Source: Pseudisothecium myosuroides (lineage: Eukaryota; Streptophyta; Bryopsida; Hypnales; Lembophyllaceae). From it: 64,000 nt of DNA. The DNA lies in assembly GCA_951799445.1 (NCBI GenBank), contig OX637295.1, positions 7,626,001-7,690,000 of the forward strand, in the 5' to 3' direction. The position numbers and the translations under genes were made by a program. Shown piece after piece: positions 11,057 through 24,238 of the stretch. Positions within the stretch are counted from its first letter, which is position 1. Each line of letters opens with the position of its first letter. The notes beneath the pieces were generated by a model that saw only the letters and a program-made list of their open reading frames with translations, was not told where the DNA came from and did no database searches.

Positions 11057-13545
11057 GAGCCTCATTATGAGAAATCATTGTATCGAGCTTTGGAAGAGGC
11101 AAAGGAAGTTATCTCTCATAATGAGACTTTCCTTTTGCAATTTGCATTACTAAACATAACCTCAGTGTTGGATGAGTGGATCTTGGGCAACCATACTCAT
11201 TTAAGGGTTTACAACAATGTTCAAGAAATTTTTGGAGCCCCTCTAGTTGATTTCCTCTTTTGACAAAAGTGGAACAATTTTTCATCAATGGCCACCAGTT
11301 GCATCCCCTATTGCAAAATCTATTGGTTAATTTCTTCACTTGCCATTTTTTTCCAAACTCAAATTGACACTAGCTAAAAAGCCAATTTCAAATTGAAAGT
11401 ACTAATGAATAATGCATCCTTGGTTTAGGCGCAAGGTCCTTCCCACATTGTTGAGATTTCATTGTCTATTTATGGTATGAATACACATGATCAATTTGGT
11501 CAATGTATGAAAAGAGCTTGTGTTTGAAGCTCTAAAATGACCTTCTTACTCTCTGCAATTTTCGATTGTTGAAACTTTGCTATGTTTTTTTCAAAATTTC
11601 CTCTTACCTTGTTGTTGAGTAATTAATGTTTTGTTCTATATGGACATCAATTTTATACAAATCAAGCAATTTAAGGCAATACATCAAGTTGATGACTATT
11701 GCAAAGTATTGTTCTTGTCAATCCTTACCTCCAATGGCTAGGCCCTTTGCCCCTTGTGTCAATACCTGCTAAAAAAATGGTGCCTCGCCTACCTCACTTG
11801 GATATCTCGAGCCCTCCACCTAGGTATTGGTTACTAATTGTTATCTCATGGCAATTGAAATCCGTAAAATGTTGAAAGGAGGCGGTTAAAATATCGTTCA
11901 GTTTTCTAGGGATACAAGTTGAGTTTTAGCCCTACCAAATTCTTTCCAGTTTTACATCCTTTGTAATCAAAATGCAACCGGGTTTTTTTTCCAATTCCAC
12001 TAACTAAATTTGAACTTGCCACCAAATTTGCCTAGCCATTGGTCTAGAGAGAAGAGCATCATATGGTAAAAGCACCCCCACATTATGGAAAAGAACATGC
12101 CTCCCCTTATGCAATAAGAGGTTCCCATCTCTCCAAAAATAGGCTCCATTGAGCTTATGTTTTTCTCATCAAGTAGGTCTTTTGTTCATTTGATTGTCTC
12201 TTTATTGTCCATTGAATTTTTAAGGTCATCTGCCAACAAATTGTTTGGTGACCAAGCCATTTGACCTTTGTGCTTTGCAACTTTCCTAAGAGCTTCAAAT
12301 TTAGATGCAACTAAATTCTGTCCACTCCTAATAAACTTCAATGGATGTGGCCAATTGCTATTTCCATTGGGAGTGATGAACTTGATCAGATTGAGATCTC
12401 AGTGCCTGCACATTGCAAATGACTTGCTTTTGGCTAGGAATGCTGCAATCTTAAAATGATTTTTTTTTCATAAAAAAATTTAGGTAGTGGTTTAGGATTG
12501 GGCAATAGTGAAATTATACCTTCTTTGTAGGGCATTTTGTGAAAGAAACAACTCTCTTCGTCAAGCTCCGCTTTCCTCATTGGCCGATTTTTTCACAAAA
12601 TACCCTCTATGTCAGGCATTATCCTATATTTTAAGAATCCTCGTCATCAAGTTTGAGGCTAGTTTATACCAAGGTCAAACCAAGGGACCTCTTGAATTCT
12701 CAAAGTAGTGGTTGATTGAGAAGTAGCGGTAGTGGCTCAAGTTGGGTTTACACTTTGGCCAAGGAACATGCCATTCTTCATGGATGAAAAATTCATTTGG
12801 AATCCTACATAGCTAAAGTAGATAATGTTATGCCAATTTTAAGGATTTTTTTTCATGTCCACCTCTTTAAGGTAAGACTAACAAACTTCTAGCAAACTAT
12901 GATATGCTAAAATCTCACAACCATAGATTTTTTCTATTTAATTGATCTTGCAATTCACAATGTAAAATCTAATGCCAAATAGATATGATCCAGCTGTGAC
13001 TATTTTGGATTTATACAAAGACCATGCCAAGTGTCATTACTATTTTTTTCTTGGGCTTTTGCTTCCAACGGTGCTAGTATGTGAGCCCAAGAATGTGAAC
13101 TTGTGAACATTGAGCCTACAATATAGGTACCTTAATATAGATACCGCATACTATAAAAGGTGTATGTATCATAAACACCTATATTATGGATATTTGTAAC
13201 ATATATATATATATATATATATATATACTATAATCATAGGTCTACGGTTTCTATAAAATATACACCTATAACATAGGTGTGTAGTATTCTAAGCTTATAG
13301 GCTCACACTCCTATGTTTACATAATAGCAATCCTCTTCTTGCTTCCCATGCATGGTTACATCTAAAAGGTGGAATACCATAGAGCACTTTTGGTCCCTTG
13401 GTCTAGCCTTAGTATAAGTTGAACCTTAGTACAATTGGTTTCAATCCTTATCATCTTTGCAACATGTTAGTCGGCTAGTTGACTTTAAATTGAGTATCTT
13501 CCACTCTACGTTTCAAGGTGCTTTCAAGAATTGGTAGTTGATTCT
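11057..13545. other. AT-rich intergenic DNA
   Basis: No gene is supported. Short ORFs at 11039-11339, 12268-12459 and 12508-12708 lack any family resemblance or splice context. A (TA)n microsatellite of about 27 bp occurs at 13201-13227. Around it, 13110-13310 contains repeated ACACCTATA/TATAGGTGT words in both orientations. Confidence 0.6.
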
Positions 13546-13549
13546 CACA

Positions 13550-14300
13550 TCACACATAGTGTGATGAACTTGTCTTTTGCTATAACTTTTGAAGCATGAA
13601 GTTGATAAACTTGAAATTTTTATTGAAGTCGGACGTTTTGATAATGATCAAACCATTTATTTATTTTAAGTAACAAAATACTTTTGTATTTAAAATTTTG
13701 TTTATTTTTTAAATCATTTTAAATTTAGGATTTAAAAACTTATTTTAAATTGACAAAATATAAAATTTTGAATTTAGGATTTTTTGGACTCTATGAGTCT
13801 CCAAAATTAATGATAAAGAACTGAAATTTTTGTGGTCTATTTCCATAGTAGGCAGATACGTTTCTACCAAGGGCATCTAAAAAAATATTAATTTGTATTC
13901 TCCACATTTGTGCAAAATAGTGCTTCCTTACATGCGTACTTCTGAAGTTCTCAACATTGAAGATGGTTCCAATATCATTCTCTTGGTGAAATCTCTTCAT
14001 CGTGAAGTCCTCCCAAATGGACAATTTTTAGTTTCTTTGTAAATTGTTTTTCCATTTTTTTCAAATTAAAACATCAAAGTATCCATTTTCTTAAGATTCT
14101 ACACTTTTCTAGGTCTCCTACTTAGAAAAAATTTCTATGTTTTTCCTTCCTAAGGTACCTCCTTTTTAAAGGTGTATACATTGGCCATATTATTATGTTT
14201 TTTTAAAGTTTTTAAAAAAAAATTTATAGTACTCCCCCCAAAAGCATGAAAATTGCCAAAACGCTATAAAATTAGCCATCAAATTGTGCAATCACCCTTC
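13550..14300 (+). repeat. Dispersed repeat family B, copy 1
   Basis: It opens with GCTATAACTTTTGAAGCATGAAG and contains words such as CAAATGG.CAATTTTTAGTTT and TTCTCCTACTTA shared with 23375-24110, 31200-31880 (reverse) and 49550-50280. The copies end near TTCTTGCAATGACCC-like words. There is no coding frame, and the class is unknown. Confidence 0.65.
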
Positions 14301-15235
14301 AAGTCAATGGTATGTGGTGTTGGCAAAGAGTCAGAGCCTACGGGTTAGAGAGGTATCCAAGCCATTAGCTAGCCTAGTCCATTCAAGCTAGGAGGTCCTT
14401 GCCACTATCCAAACTAGAGCCTTGTGAGCAATATTTTTATGACTCATTTAGTTGGGTGTTGTTGCCATTCTACCAAATTGGCAGTATACATTAGCAAATC
14501 TGAGATGGGGTCAAAATATCGATTAATTTTGCTACCACAACTTTTGGATTTTTGGTCCCCACAATACCAAGGATTTATTGCCGTCTTGAACTGAACCCTC
14601 TAAATGCCTTCTAGTATCCACCTAAATTGCCAAGTGGTGATGCTCTTACTATGTAAAATAAACACTAGAACATTGAATTGTAAACAACTGTTTTCATAAT
14701 CTCCCGTTGATCCTCCAAAAATGCGCATTGTACACTAGGACAATGATGTCAATGATGAAGGATCCTTTTCCGTCAAAGTATTGTCTTTGTTTATGCACTC
14801 ATGAACACCACAATATATAACAAGGACCTCGCCTCCATGCACCCATGTAAAGACTAAATTGAAATAAACATTTGCTATAATAGCAAGTGACTTTAGATGT
14901 GCACTGGTTTACTCCTACAAGTGGTGTTTAGCATTGATCAAGAATGGCATTGATATAATCATAGGCCTCAGTTTCAAATTGCAATAAAACTTTCAATTTC
15001 AAGAATTTTAAAAACTTTCAAATTGGAGTAGAAACTAAACTTGATTTATTTCAATTCATTGGTCGGGGTCAAATTTTGATAAGATTGTTTTCATTGGTCA
15101 AATTTAGGTTTAGAATAAGGAGCTAGAAGTTGTCAAATACACTACAAGGTGAGCCATGGCATACTCATTTAACCCCTAAGTGAGTTGGCATTCAATGGAT
15201 GGATAATTGAAAACTCAAGAGCTAAAAAAAAGAGT
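14300..15235. other. AT-rich intergenic DNA, nothing recognised
   Basis: No ORF, repeat end or RNA signature in this stretch could be supported. It follows repeat family B copy 1 and ends where a block shared with 43375-43425 begins (about 15241-15290). Confidence 0.5.
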
Positions 15236-15387
15236 TGTGTGGTCAAGAGCATTGGTTGCATTAGGGGTGGCTCTGGATGGTTCTGTAGTTTGTGCCCTGG
15301 TTTACTTCCATTATCATTAATTCTTAACAGACCAAGTGATATGTCATAACATTCAGTAGCAAAGTCGTGGGCTACCTTCCCTTGACG

Positions 15388-15454
15388 AAATGGTGTGGTA
15401 TATTCCACACCATTTCATCCGCCGGATGAGATGGTGTAGAATATACCACACCAT
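15388..15454. repeat. Compound palindrome
   Basis: Arms of about 32 bp built from AATGGTGTGGTATATTC pair almost fully around a CCGCCGG centre, and each arm is itself a short hairpin (GGTGTGG..CCACACC). The structure could form a cruciform or a three-way hairpin. Confidence 0.8.
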
Positions 15455-15603
15455 CAATAGCTAATTTACACACGTCATTTTTGTCAGAGAATAAGTCAAC
15501 TGGCCGCAACTGTACAAGGTACATCAAAAACTAAAACAAAACCAGAGTTCTACATCTATTGAACCAAACAAACAAGAACCAACATTCTACATCCATACAT
15601 TGT

Positions 15604-15743
15604 GTGTTTGAAAATTCAAAATATTATTGGTTTTGTATGAATACAATGTAAATGTCTAATTCATTTTTTTTTAAATTTGAAAATGAACCAGACATTTACA
15701 TTGCATTCATACAAAATTAATTGTATTTTGAATTTTCAAAGGA
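15604..15743. repeat. Small foldback element, about 140 bp
   Basis: Arms of about 58 bp, including TTTGAAAATTCAAAAT and GTATGAATACAATGTAAATG, are inverted around an AT-rich loop. A few mismatches are present. No coding potential. Confidence 0.7.
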
Positions 15744-15755
15744 GAAAATAAGCTA

Positions 15756-16328
15756 TATATATACACATGGGGTGGTAGGAGGTAGAATAATCCATGTAGG
15801 ATAAGTAAATTAGAATTTGTAGTTTCTCAACCACTCATAGTTATGTTAAAAGTAGGAATTGCATTTAAAGTGAAATTTTAGACCTCATTTGGGCATAGTA
15901 AATAAATTTTCTCAAAAAAATTTGAACTAAAAAAAGTTGTTAAATGAAGATAAGTTTCATATCCAAAAATCCGTTTGGGATTTTGAGTCTCCAATAAAAA
16001 GTTATGGACAAAATTCAAAGAAGGGTTGGAATGGACATTTTCTTTAACATTTTTTAACATTTTCTTGAATTTTGTCCATAACTTTTTATTGGAGATTCAA
16101 AATCCCAAACGGATTTTTGGATATGAAACCTATCTTCATTTAATACCTTTTTTTAGTTCAAATTTTTTTGAGAAAAATTATTCTACTATGTCCAAATGAG
16201 TTTTGAAATTTCACTTTAAACTCAATTCCTACTTTTGACTTAACTATGAGTGGTTGAGAAACTACAAATTCTAATTTACTTATCCCACATGGGTTGTTCT
16301 ACTTCCTACCACCCCATGTGTATATATA
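15756..16328. repeat. Foldback element, 573 bp
   Basis: The two arms (about 260 bp each) are inverse copies: TATATATACACATGGGGTGG at the left pairs with its complement at the right end, and inner words such as CCAATAAAAAGTTATGGAC and CCAAAAATCCGTTTGGGATT recur inverted. The loop is centred near 16042. Arms differ at scattered positions and by small indels. The transcript would form a long hairpin; the element has no ORF. Confidence 0.85.
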
Positions 16329-16974
16329 GAGTTGTCTTATCATTTAAACCCAAAAGAAGTTATTGATGGCAAATGGTTACATTGCATTAGTGTATTACTC
16401 ATTGGACTTTTGGCCAACATCTTTCTCTACAAATATTTGTTGATTTGTATGACTGGTCCTAAAAATAAACAAAAGAAAATGGAACATACCATAATGTATT
16501 GCCATTGTCTTGATACCGAAGCTTTCATTAATTATGTGAGGATGAATTTTGTGGATGAGGACTGTAGAGAGGAAAAGGTAACCTCTCTATCGGCTATTGA
16601 ATGTTATGGTAGTCTTTAAGGTAGCAACACCCATAACCGTTAGTGTATCCATAGTTGATAGTAGAGTTCTCTTAAAGTGTCTTCAAATGTACCTTGAAAT
16701 CGTGTCCAATGCTTAATTGTGGTTGGCGGGCTCTGATTTTTTTAGATTTTGGTGCTAGAATCAAGGCGGATTTACTAGAGTGTGGTTTAGGGTGCCCTAG
16801 GGAGTTGTACTTTGAAAATTCATAGAAAATAAATGCCTTAACCAAAAATTCTATTTTTTTTTTGAAAATTCATGATTTTCAATTGCTAATACTAAAAAAA
16901 TATCATTTCTACAAAAAAGTGTCTCCAATTATGCTAAATTGCTTATTTTGACGGTTATGAGTGTTGCTACCTTA

Positions 16975-19180
16975 TATGACTAATTTCGTCAATTATCGTA
17001 TATTGTGAATTGAAGTATATTTCAACTGGTTGACACTTTGAGTACCGGTATATCACCAACAATTGAGTTAGTGCCGGCTCAAGTGTCAGGTAAGTCAACA
17101 TCGACAGAGTCAGAGGTGAATAGTTCGGAAGCTTGACGTGCGTTGTGAACAGAGTAATTAGAGTATCTACAGTGCAGTCTCGCTAAGCAATCCATGTATC
17201 GGGAAATGCAAGGACATTCCACGAGGCCTTCATAGTGCCAATTTTTTTTAGAACAAATCAATCCAATGCAAAGCCGGCAATCCAAACATCAAATGGAGTT
17301 TTTGCATTATAAAAAGAAAGAATGAAAAGAATCTTACATTAAAAAAAGACTTTTCATTGTATCAAGGGAAGGTTGAATTGATTGGCACGCTTAACAATAC
17401 GGAAAAGGGTTGACAATCATTATTATTTCAACCGGGAGCCAACTTGCGGGCCCTTCAAATTTTGGAAATTTGCTTGAGTGGGGAGGTCGCATACCGAGAT
17501 CGTGAAAGTGCCAGGACCCATAGAGGTTGCATTGGAGCACAATTTTTATTACAAATGGCTTTTTGCCCGAGAAAGTGCCAATAGAGGCACTATTGACAGG
17601 TGCATTGCAGATGCTCTTAGCAGGCACCGCTTTGCAATACCACCTCTCTTTGAATTTCTATCCTAATTTCAACCCTAATTCTCACAATGCAATATGTATC
17701 GTGAATTTATGCGGCTTGTTGAAGTTGTAATGCCTGTACAGTATGAGACCGTCTTGATCGATTCATTGAGAACATTTGCTCATCAGTTCATGGCTATGCA
17801 AGTTCATCGCTTGCAAATAGCTTGATCATTGCGTCTTATTAGTTGTGTTAGCATTTGAATTGTGTGCTTGTGAGCTCCTGATGCTTATTTTGATCCTTTC
17901 ATTTCTCGGAACAGGGCAGACTGGAATCCCTACACTACAGTACATTGTGCAGAGAGAGGCTAGGGTGGGGCTTAATTATTAAATTAGAGAATAAAGTAGC
18001 CAAGTGCATGAGTTACTTTGTAAGTTCTGCTCTCCCGAGTTTGTGAGGTAGAAATACTGTGGCTATTTACATTACTAGAACCATTTCAACATATAGAGTG
18101 TGATTCTTATGATATCACTATAAAGCTGCGGAGTGGTCACTTTGGATACAAGAGTCAAATTTTACCATTATGTAAGTTCTTATGCAATCATTCAAAGTGG
18201 GCGGTTGTTGACCTTGGTTAGTAACAATGCACAAGCTTATTTCCATTTCAAACATTAGTAGCCATAAAACAATAGCGTGGAAGTCGTGTTTGCCCTACTT
18301 GCTAATAAGTCCAACCAAATAGATGAATAGATGAATTGTTGTTGCTTCCAGAGGCAAGTATATTGAAAAACCAATATTAGTGTTTCCTCCCTTCTTCCAA
18401 CAAGTTTCTATGTGGAGGTGTTCGCTCACCCCATTGTCACTACACTCCAAGTCACTTGCGTTGCTCCCCAACAAAACAATCAACGCTCTTTGGCCAAACA
18501 ATGGGATGGACCCAGAGATTTGGAATGAACTTGCAGATCACATCATCTTTAAGATTCTCATGTTGTTGCCCTTGGGAGACTTCTTGCGTCTCCGATGGGT
18601 TTGTCAAAGGTGGAACCGACTAATGGAATCACCCTTGTTTTTGAAGGATTTTTTGTAGGCCAGAGTAGAGAGACCCTAGTTTGCTATAGTTACAAAAGCA
18701 AGGAAGGTAAATGTAGATCCTCCATTGGACAAGGTTAAGGATGAAACTGGTGGCGTCGCTTCAAGCATTTTAACACATGTTGTAATGGGACTTTTGGGAA
18801 ATGTATAGAGTTGTGAATATATCCTTGGATATAAGAGCCAAATTCTTTTGAGATTGATACTCTATCTTATGCAATATCAAAGTGCAAGGTTATAGAACAC
18901 CAAAGATTGCAATTTCAAAGTGAGTGGTTCTAAGACACCAACATGACAATTGACATTTCTATTCAGTGGGCATAGGCAATTTAACCAAGTCATGCTTACA
19001 CCACTTAGTTTCTAATAAGTCCAATCAAGTATTTGGATAGATGAGTTGCTGTTATTGACATGGGTGAGTAGGAAGTCCAACCAAATGTATGAGTTCCTGC
19101 TGGTAACAGGGGTCAGTAATAAGTTCAACCAAGGATACGTTTAGATGAGTTGCTGTTCAGGTAGCCGGGGTCAGTACATG
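16975..19180 (+). repeat. Segmental duplication, F-box locus copy 1
   Basis: This stretch is collinear with 43675-45150. Shared segments include the GGTTGACACTTTGAG block, GAGACCGTCTTGATCGAT, TTGTGTTAGCATTTGAAT and the whole F-box ORF. Copy 1 has an extra segment of about 460 bp at roughly 17130-17590. Near 18303 and 19015-19180 short units around AAGTCCAACCAA..TAGATGAGTTGCTGTT are repeated three or four times. The duplicated unit was evidently larger than the gene. Confidence 0.85.
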
Positions 19181-21159
19181 AGACGAGATCAGTTTCCTAA
19201 AGATTTCGGTATCCTCTACCTGACTTGGGAGCCTCAGATTCAGATTCCATTTACTAATGAATGGAATGGACTTTCTAGCTGAGTTTTTTTCTCTCTCCTT
19301 TCCAACGCTTCCTTATGAGCTTCAAACTTGCCTCTACATTTGAAAACGCTGTAACGAATGTGAATCCCTAATGACTATCAGTTCCCCTGCAGGTGTATGC
19401 ATGCGAGTCTTACTCAGAGAAATGGTACACCATGCCAGAAACCTTTTTACACCCAAGCTCTGTCTTTGTAGCCACCTCCGAAGACCTCTATCCGTCTCGG
19501 ATCTTCATAACCTGCTCCTTTTATACAACCCTCTCACAGGCTTTGAACGAATCCTCCCCCAACAGACCTTGTTCGGTTGTGGCTACGCCATGTCGATGGA
19601 CTTACCCATGAAGGTTTACACGGTCTACCACTTTGGCCAACTGGAGCCCTTTTTGGATGGGGTGGTGGCAAATAACATACTTTTGAAGCCTGGAGTAGCG
19701 ATACCAATGCTTGGCAGGTGCTAAGTCAGGAGAAGCAAGACATGTTCTCGGGATTACTTTCGTATGCGTTCGAAGAGGCGAAGCTGCTGGTGTGGGAGGA
19801 GTATGTCATTTGTTGGTTGAGAGGATACTTTGGAGATTGTTTGCCTTCAGCTTGATGAGGAGAGAGTGGTTGCAGAATCCGTGGGTTGTGCGACCTTGCG
19901 TCTGTGCGTTTCAGCAACTTTTGTGCTCACGAGATCGTCTTATCATGGTACCGTGTCTGCCTTTACTCTTGAATTCGATTTTTGGGTAATCGTGTTGTAC
20001 CCAGAAATGCAATGTCGGTTACAGATCATAGGAAAACCATTTTGGGGTAGTGATTAGCACACATTTTGCAGTCGATAGGTTGCATAACTTAACAGACATA
20101 GTATTCTTGAATAGACTCAGAGATTAAAATATATCTATGTGAGTCTACAGAGGAGAAGGGTCCCGATGAAACTGCTCTTGAATTGTATGTCTGGACACTG
20201 AATTGATAGTAAATTGAACTCGCTATCTAAATCTGAAGTAAACTTATCTAGCATACAAGCAATAGTGTAATCTAGTGTAAAATGTTGAGAAACATGATAT
20301 TTACTAGAAAATGTTGAGATAAATGATAACCTACTGAAAAATGTTGAGAAATTTGATAACCAAAAAAATAATTATTTAACGAAGGGCATCCTAGTGGCTG
20401 AGTGTGAGATCGAGGAGGTTAATTTGCAGAAGGCTCTGTTAATCGGATATGATGTCACAAAGCATGTTAAAACCATCAGAAGGCTTGCTGATAAGGATAG
20501 TCACAGATTGTGATTGAAGCTGTGCCATTTTGTTGTTTGTTTCTAAATCTGACCCTGTGCAATTCTGAGCCCCAAAATCTTGCCTCAATGTACGAGCTAG
20601 CGTCCATGATTGTGGAGTCTTCTAACTGCAGTGCCCTAACCACCTCCATTCCTGGAGCACAATCTGGACACCCTAATGTCTGATGGAATCTTTGCAAAAT
20701 TCTACAGAACGTGGAGATGAAATTGGACAAATGTCCTTTTGCGTCTATGGAAATTGGACCAATTTCTTTTGTGTCCAAATTCCATTCCTACAGTATCCTA
20801 TTCTATCGTCACTAGACATTAACTATGGAATTCTTCAAATTCTGTAGATGGAAATTTTGAATTTTCTCCTGTGCAGGTGGTCGGTATCAAGAAGGCCTTG
20901 GACGCTGACTCCTGGTGCCAAAGCATCCACCTCTTCCAACTCCCTCGTGGCACTTTGGAATGGACCGGAGCACATGAATGTGATGCGCTACAACTTCGAC
21001 AGCTTTGACATGAGCAACTTCATCTTCGTGCTCTTTGCCACCAAGTTGCTGGTGTTCGATGCAGCTGCGGAGACATGGAGCTTTGCTCCCCACTGGGACC
21101 GGATTTGTGAAAATATGCAGGAGTTTTGTTTTGAGCCGAGGCTCAACATCATAGAGTAG
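18410..21159 (+). pseudogene. F-box/kelch protein gene relic
   Basis: An 82-codon frame from ATG 18410 to TAG 18656 contains an F-box-like motif: LADHIIFKILMLLPLGDFLRLRWVCQRWN. F-box proteins bind SKP1 in SCF ubiquitin ligases. Further on, after an AG acceptor near 19392, kelch-like pieces appear in shifting frames: CESYSEKWYTMP, then LLLLYNPLTGFERILP (about 19500), then DTNAWQVLSQ (about 19710) and, after about 20880, RYNFDSFDMSN..LLVFDAAAETW ending FEPRLNIIE at 21159. The order, F-box then a C-terminal beta-propeller-like region, is that of plant F-box/kelch proteins. At least two frameshifts and the early TAG make it nonfunctional as one protein. The 82-codon F-box-only peptide could still be translated, but there is no sign that it is kept. 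Confidence 0.7.
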
Positions 21160-22528
21160 ATCAATGACATATTGCTAGGAATTAGACTTGCCCCACGTCC
21201 ATGTTTCAGTCCATGTTCAAGACACATTCTTTTGTCCTGCTTTTTACTCTGTTTCAAGCCCATGTCTGGGGTCCAACAGCATGCTTTCTTGTGAACAATT
21301 CCTCATCCAATTCCTCGCGTAATTCGTGCATATATTGTCAGATTCATTACCAAACTCGACAAAAATTTATTGTTAGACTACAGCTGTAGATAATTACTGA
21401 CTTCATATATGCGTTTCCCTGCATCATCCTTTTCAGATTGATATCATTGGCACTGAGTTTAATTACTCGGCCATGTAGACAGATATATGATTATGCATGC
21501 TCCAAGCAAAATGTAAAGGAGTTCTCTCTTGATATTTTTGAAGATCTAGGTCCATGCTGATAAACGGTTATGTCAAGGTACTATAGAAATATCTCAATTT
21601 TTTTTAGTTGTTTAGAATGAGTCAACTCCTGCGCTAATTTGACCTAAGCAATGTAACAAATGGACACCTAAATTATCCATGCTTCCAGTGCCTGATGTGC
21701 CAATTGATCTCAACCCTTTAAGGACAAAGGATGCATATGTTTAAAATGATCATTTTGATTAATTGTACCATGAAAAAGTATCATTTAAATGGGAAAATGC
21801 TTGATGTCATTAGTTTGAGTGAACTCTTTCAACTGCTATTCACTGCTTTAAAGAACATGAAACCAACTATAGGCTTCTTTGTCCTTAAAAGTACTTGTGA
21901 TCTGATCAATTGGTATCACCCAATATTGTGTGGAATTACCAAAGATTTCATAGCTACTACCTTCTGTCATTGATCGAGGCTGCAAATATTGTAATTGACT
22001 AGTCTAACAATGATTTCCTACTTGAGATTACTTGTCATTTGGAAGGTGCAAATTTCAAGTGCAAATTCAAAGTGCAAAGTTAGCAATATTATACTTGGAA
22101 GTAACCCTAAATTACAAGACAAATTCTGTATTGCTTACTCAACTTCTATAGGACTAAGAGGACCAAAATTGGGTCTCATATTGTTTTTAACTCTTTTGAG
22201 TATATCAATTGGAGACTTACTTTTGTCCAATTTCACTTATCTTATAAGTTGCATTGAGAATGTCCTCGCATCGATATTAGTGATATTAAGTTCATGCCAT
22301 TTGAATTGTATATTTCGCAATTGCAATATCATAACATTCTTGTATGGGAAGGTAGAGGGATTCTTCTGCAGTATCATTGCATATTCTTGTTATAGTGGCC
22401 CACGATACATTGACAAGTTTGCGTTCAAAATGTTCTAAAGTGCAAGGAACCTTTGATTCGTGGAAAATAAAGGGCCCCATGCCTTGAAGTTTAAAAATGA
22501 TATATACAGTTGTCATCATAGATCCCTT
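21160..22528. other. AT-rich intergenic DNA
   Basis: No gene is supported. A word CAACCCTTTAAGGAC near 21712 resembles the termini of the TTAACCC element family, so a decayed copy may start there. A long stop-free plus frame at 21995-22438 is hydrophobic, has no family resemblance and starts in repeat-like DNA. Confidence 0.5.
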
Positions 22529-22885
22529 CATCACAAAGTTTAGACCCTACGATTTGGCAACAATTATCGTGCGATTATCGTTGTTTCATGGGTTCGTACC
22601 ATAATCACACTGACTCAATGTATTTTTACGCACTGAATCAGTGCAAAAACAATGAATATCAATAGCGTACGGTTTATGTACTTTAACTATATGATTGCTG
22701 TGCAGTTTTGACACAACAATTGTATAGTTAAAGTACATAAACCGTACGCTATTGATATTCATTGTTTTCGCACTGATTCAGTGCATAAAAATACACTGAG
22801 TCAGTGCGATTATGGTACGAACCCATGAAACAACGATAACCGCACGATAATTGTTGCCAAATCGTAGGGTCTAAACTTTGTGATG
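22529..22885. repeat. Near-perfect long palindrome, 163-bp arms
   Basis: Left arm 22529-22691 and right arm 22723-22885 pair base for base with no indel around a 31-nt loop; I count only about six mismatches. The arms begin CATCACAAAGTTTAGACCC and include GGTACGAACCCATGAAAC-type words. No ORF is supported. Transcription from either side would yield a hairpin RNA longer than most plant miRNA precursors and suited to siRNA production. It is either a young foldback MITE or a recent inverted duplication. Confidence 0.92.
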
Positions 22886-22974
22886 TTGTCCTTAAGCAAG
22901 CATTGAAATTCCATGTTTCAAAAAAATACTATGAATGGTTCTATCCAACATTTTTTTATTTGGATAATGTCACA

Positions 22975-23131
22975 GGAAGACTGGGAGGGTGATACCAAAG
23001 GGTATAATATTCAACATGTAACTTCACCCCCCTCCAAACTTTCTTAAAACAAAAAGTCAATGGGGGGTGGTTTGTAAAGTTACATATTGAATATTATACA
23101 CACATACACCGATATCGCCCTCCCGTTCTTC
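22975..23131. repeat. Small foldback element, about 157 bp
   Basis: Arms of about 60 bp (GAAGACTGGGAGGGTGATACC and GTATAATATTCAACATGTAAC against their inverses) flank a loop rich in A and C. It lies 90 bp from the long palindrome. No coding potential. Confidence 0.75.
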
Positions 23132-23374
23132 TTGTGTATATCATTCTTGTCAAAGGATTTTAGCTAATGCATCTTGGCTCCTTGAAATATTCTCCATTGT
23201 TGGGAGGGCAAGCAAGGCTTTACTATTCCAAATTTAAAAAAAGTTGGTTCACCTCAAAAATTTTGCAAGATGCTTGTCAAGGCAAAGTAGATTGTTTGTT
23301 GACTGGCTATACTAATTTATCCTATTAGGCTCATTGCAAGAAAGACCTGTATTGAAACATTGTTATAAAACTAC

Positions 23375-24110
23375 AAAAGGATTGGCAATAACTTTTGAAG
23401 CTTGATTCGCATGAAGTTGAAATTTTTATTGAAGATATTTGCCTTGTGTATAATCGTATCTCATATTTTTCAGAAATTTTAAAAAATCATTTTATATTTA
23501 AAAAACAATTAAAATAATATGTAACATTTTGAGTTTTAGGGGTTTTAAGTACTATGGAGTCCCCAAATTTAATGATCTAGGGCTGAAATTTCTATGGTGT
23601 GTTTTCATAGTAGGGTTGAAATTTCTATGGTGTGTTTTCATAGTAGGGTTGAAATTTCTACCAAGGGAAATTTTAAAATATTTTATTTTATGTCCTCTAC
23701 GTTCATGCAAATAGGGCTCCCTTGCGCGCTCAATTCTGAATATTAAAAATGATTTCAAGACCATTCTTTTATTGAAATCTCTTCATCATAAAGTCTTCCC
23801 AAATGGCCAATTTTTAGTTTTTTTGAAATTTTTTTTTCCTATTTTTTACAAATTAAAACGTCCAAGTATTTATTTTCTGGCAATTTTGCACTTTTCTAGT
23901 TCTCCTACTTAACGAGTTTCTTTTTGCTTTTCCTTCATAGGGTACCTTCTTTTTACAGGTCTATACATTGGTCTTATTTTTCATATTTTTTTAAAAATGT
24001 TTTTCTAATTTTAAAGTACTCCCCCCCAAAAGGCCTAGTACTACCAAAGTGGAAAAAAAACAAGAGGTCATTCTTGCAACAACCCATTAGTGATGGAAAA
24101 AATTGCATTA
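23375..24110 (+). repeat. Dispersed repeat family B, copy 2
   Basis: It matches 13550-14300 in order and orientation. It carries a private tandem duplication of 33 bp (about 23580-23645, unit GGGTTGAAATTTCTATGGTG and on) followed by a partial third unit. No ORF is supported. Confidence 0.65.
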
Positions 24111-24238
24111 CCTAAGAAGTTAATGTCACCACAAAATTTTGTTTTTGTAAGAATTGATACAGTTTTGTAATATTTCAGCCTCCGCTAATTCTATTATTTC
24201 ACAAATAGTGTGTATGTAATAAATTAATATCAACACAC

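Noticed and set aside
16332..16619. 95-codon ORF with a hydrophobic segment
   Set aside because: It opens with a TTG at the edge of the 573-bp foldback, has no ATG near its start and no family resemblance.
21995..22438. 147-codon plus-strand ORF
   Set aside because: Hydrophobic, AT-driven, no homologous family and not associated with a promoter or splice sites.
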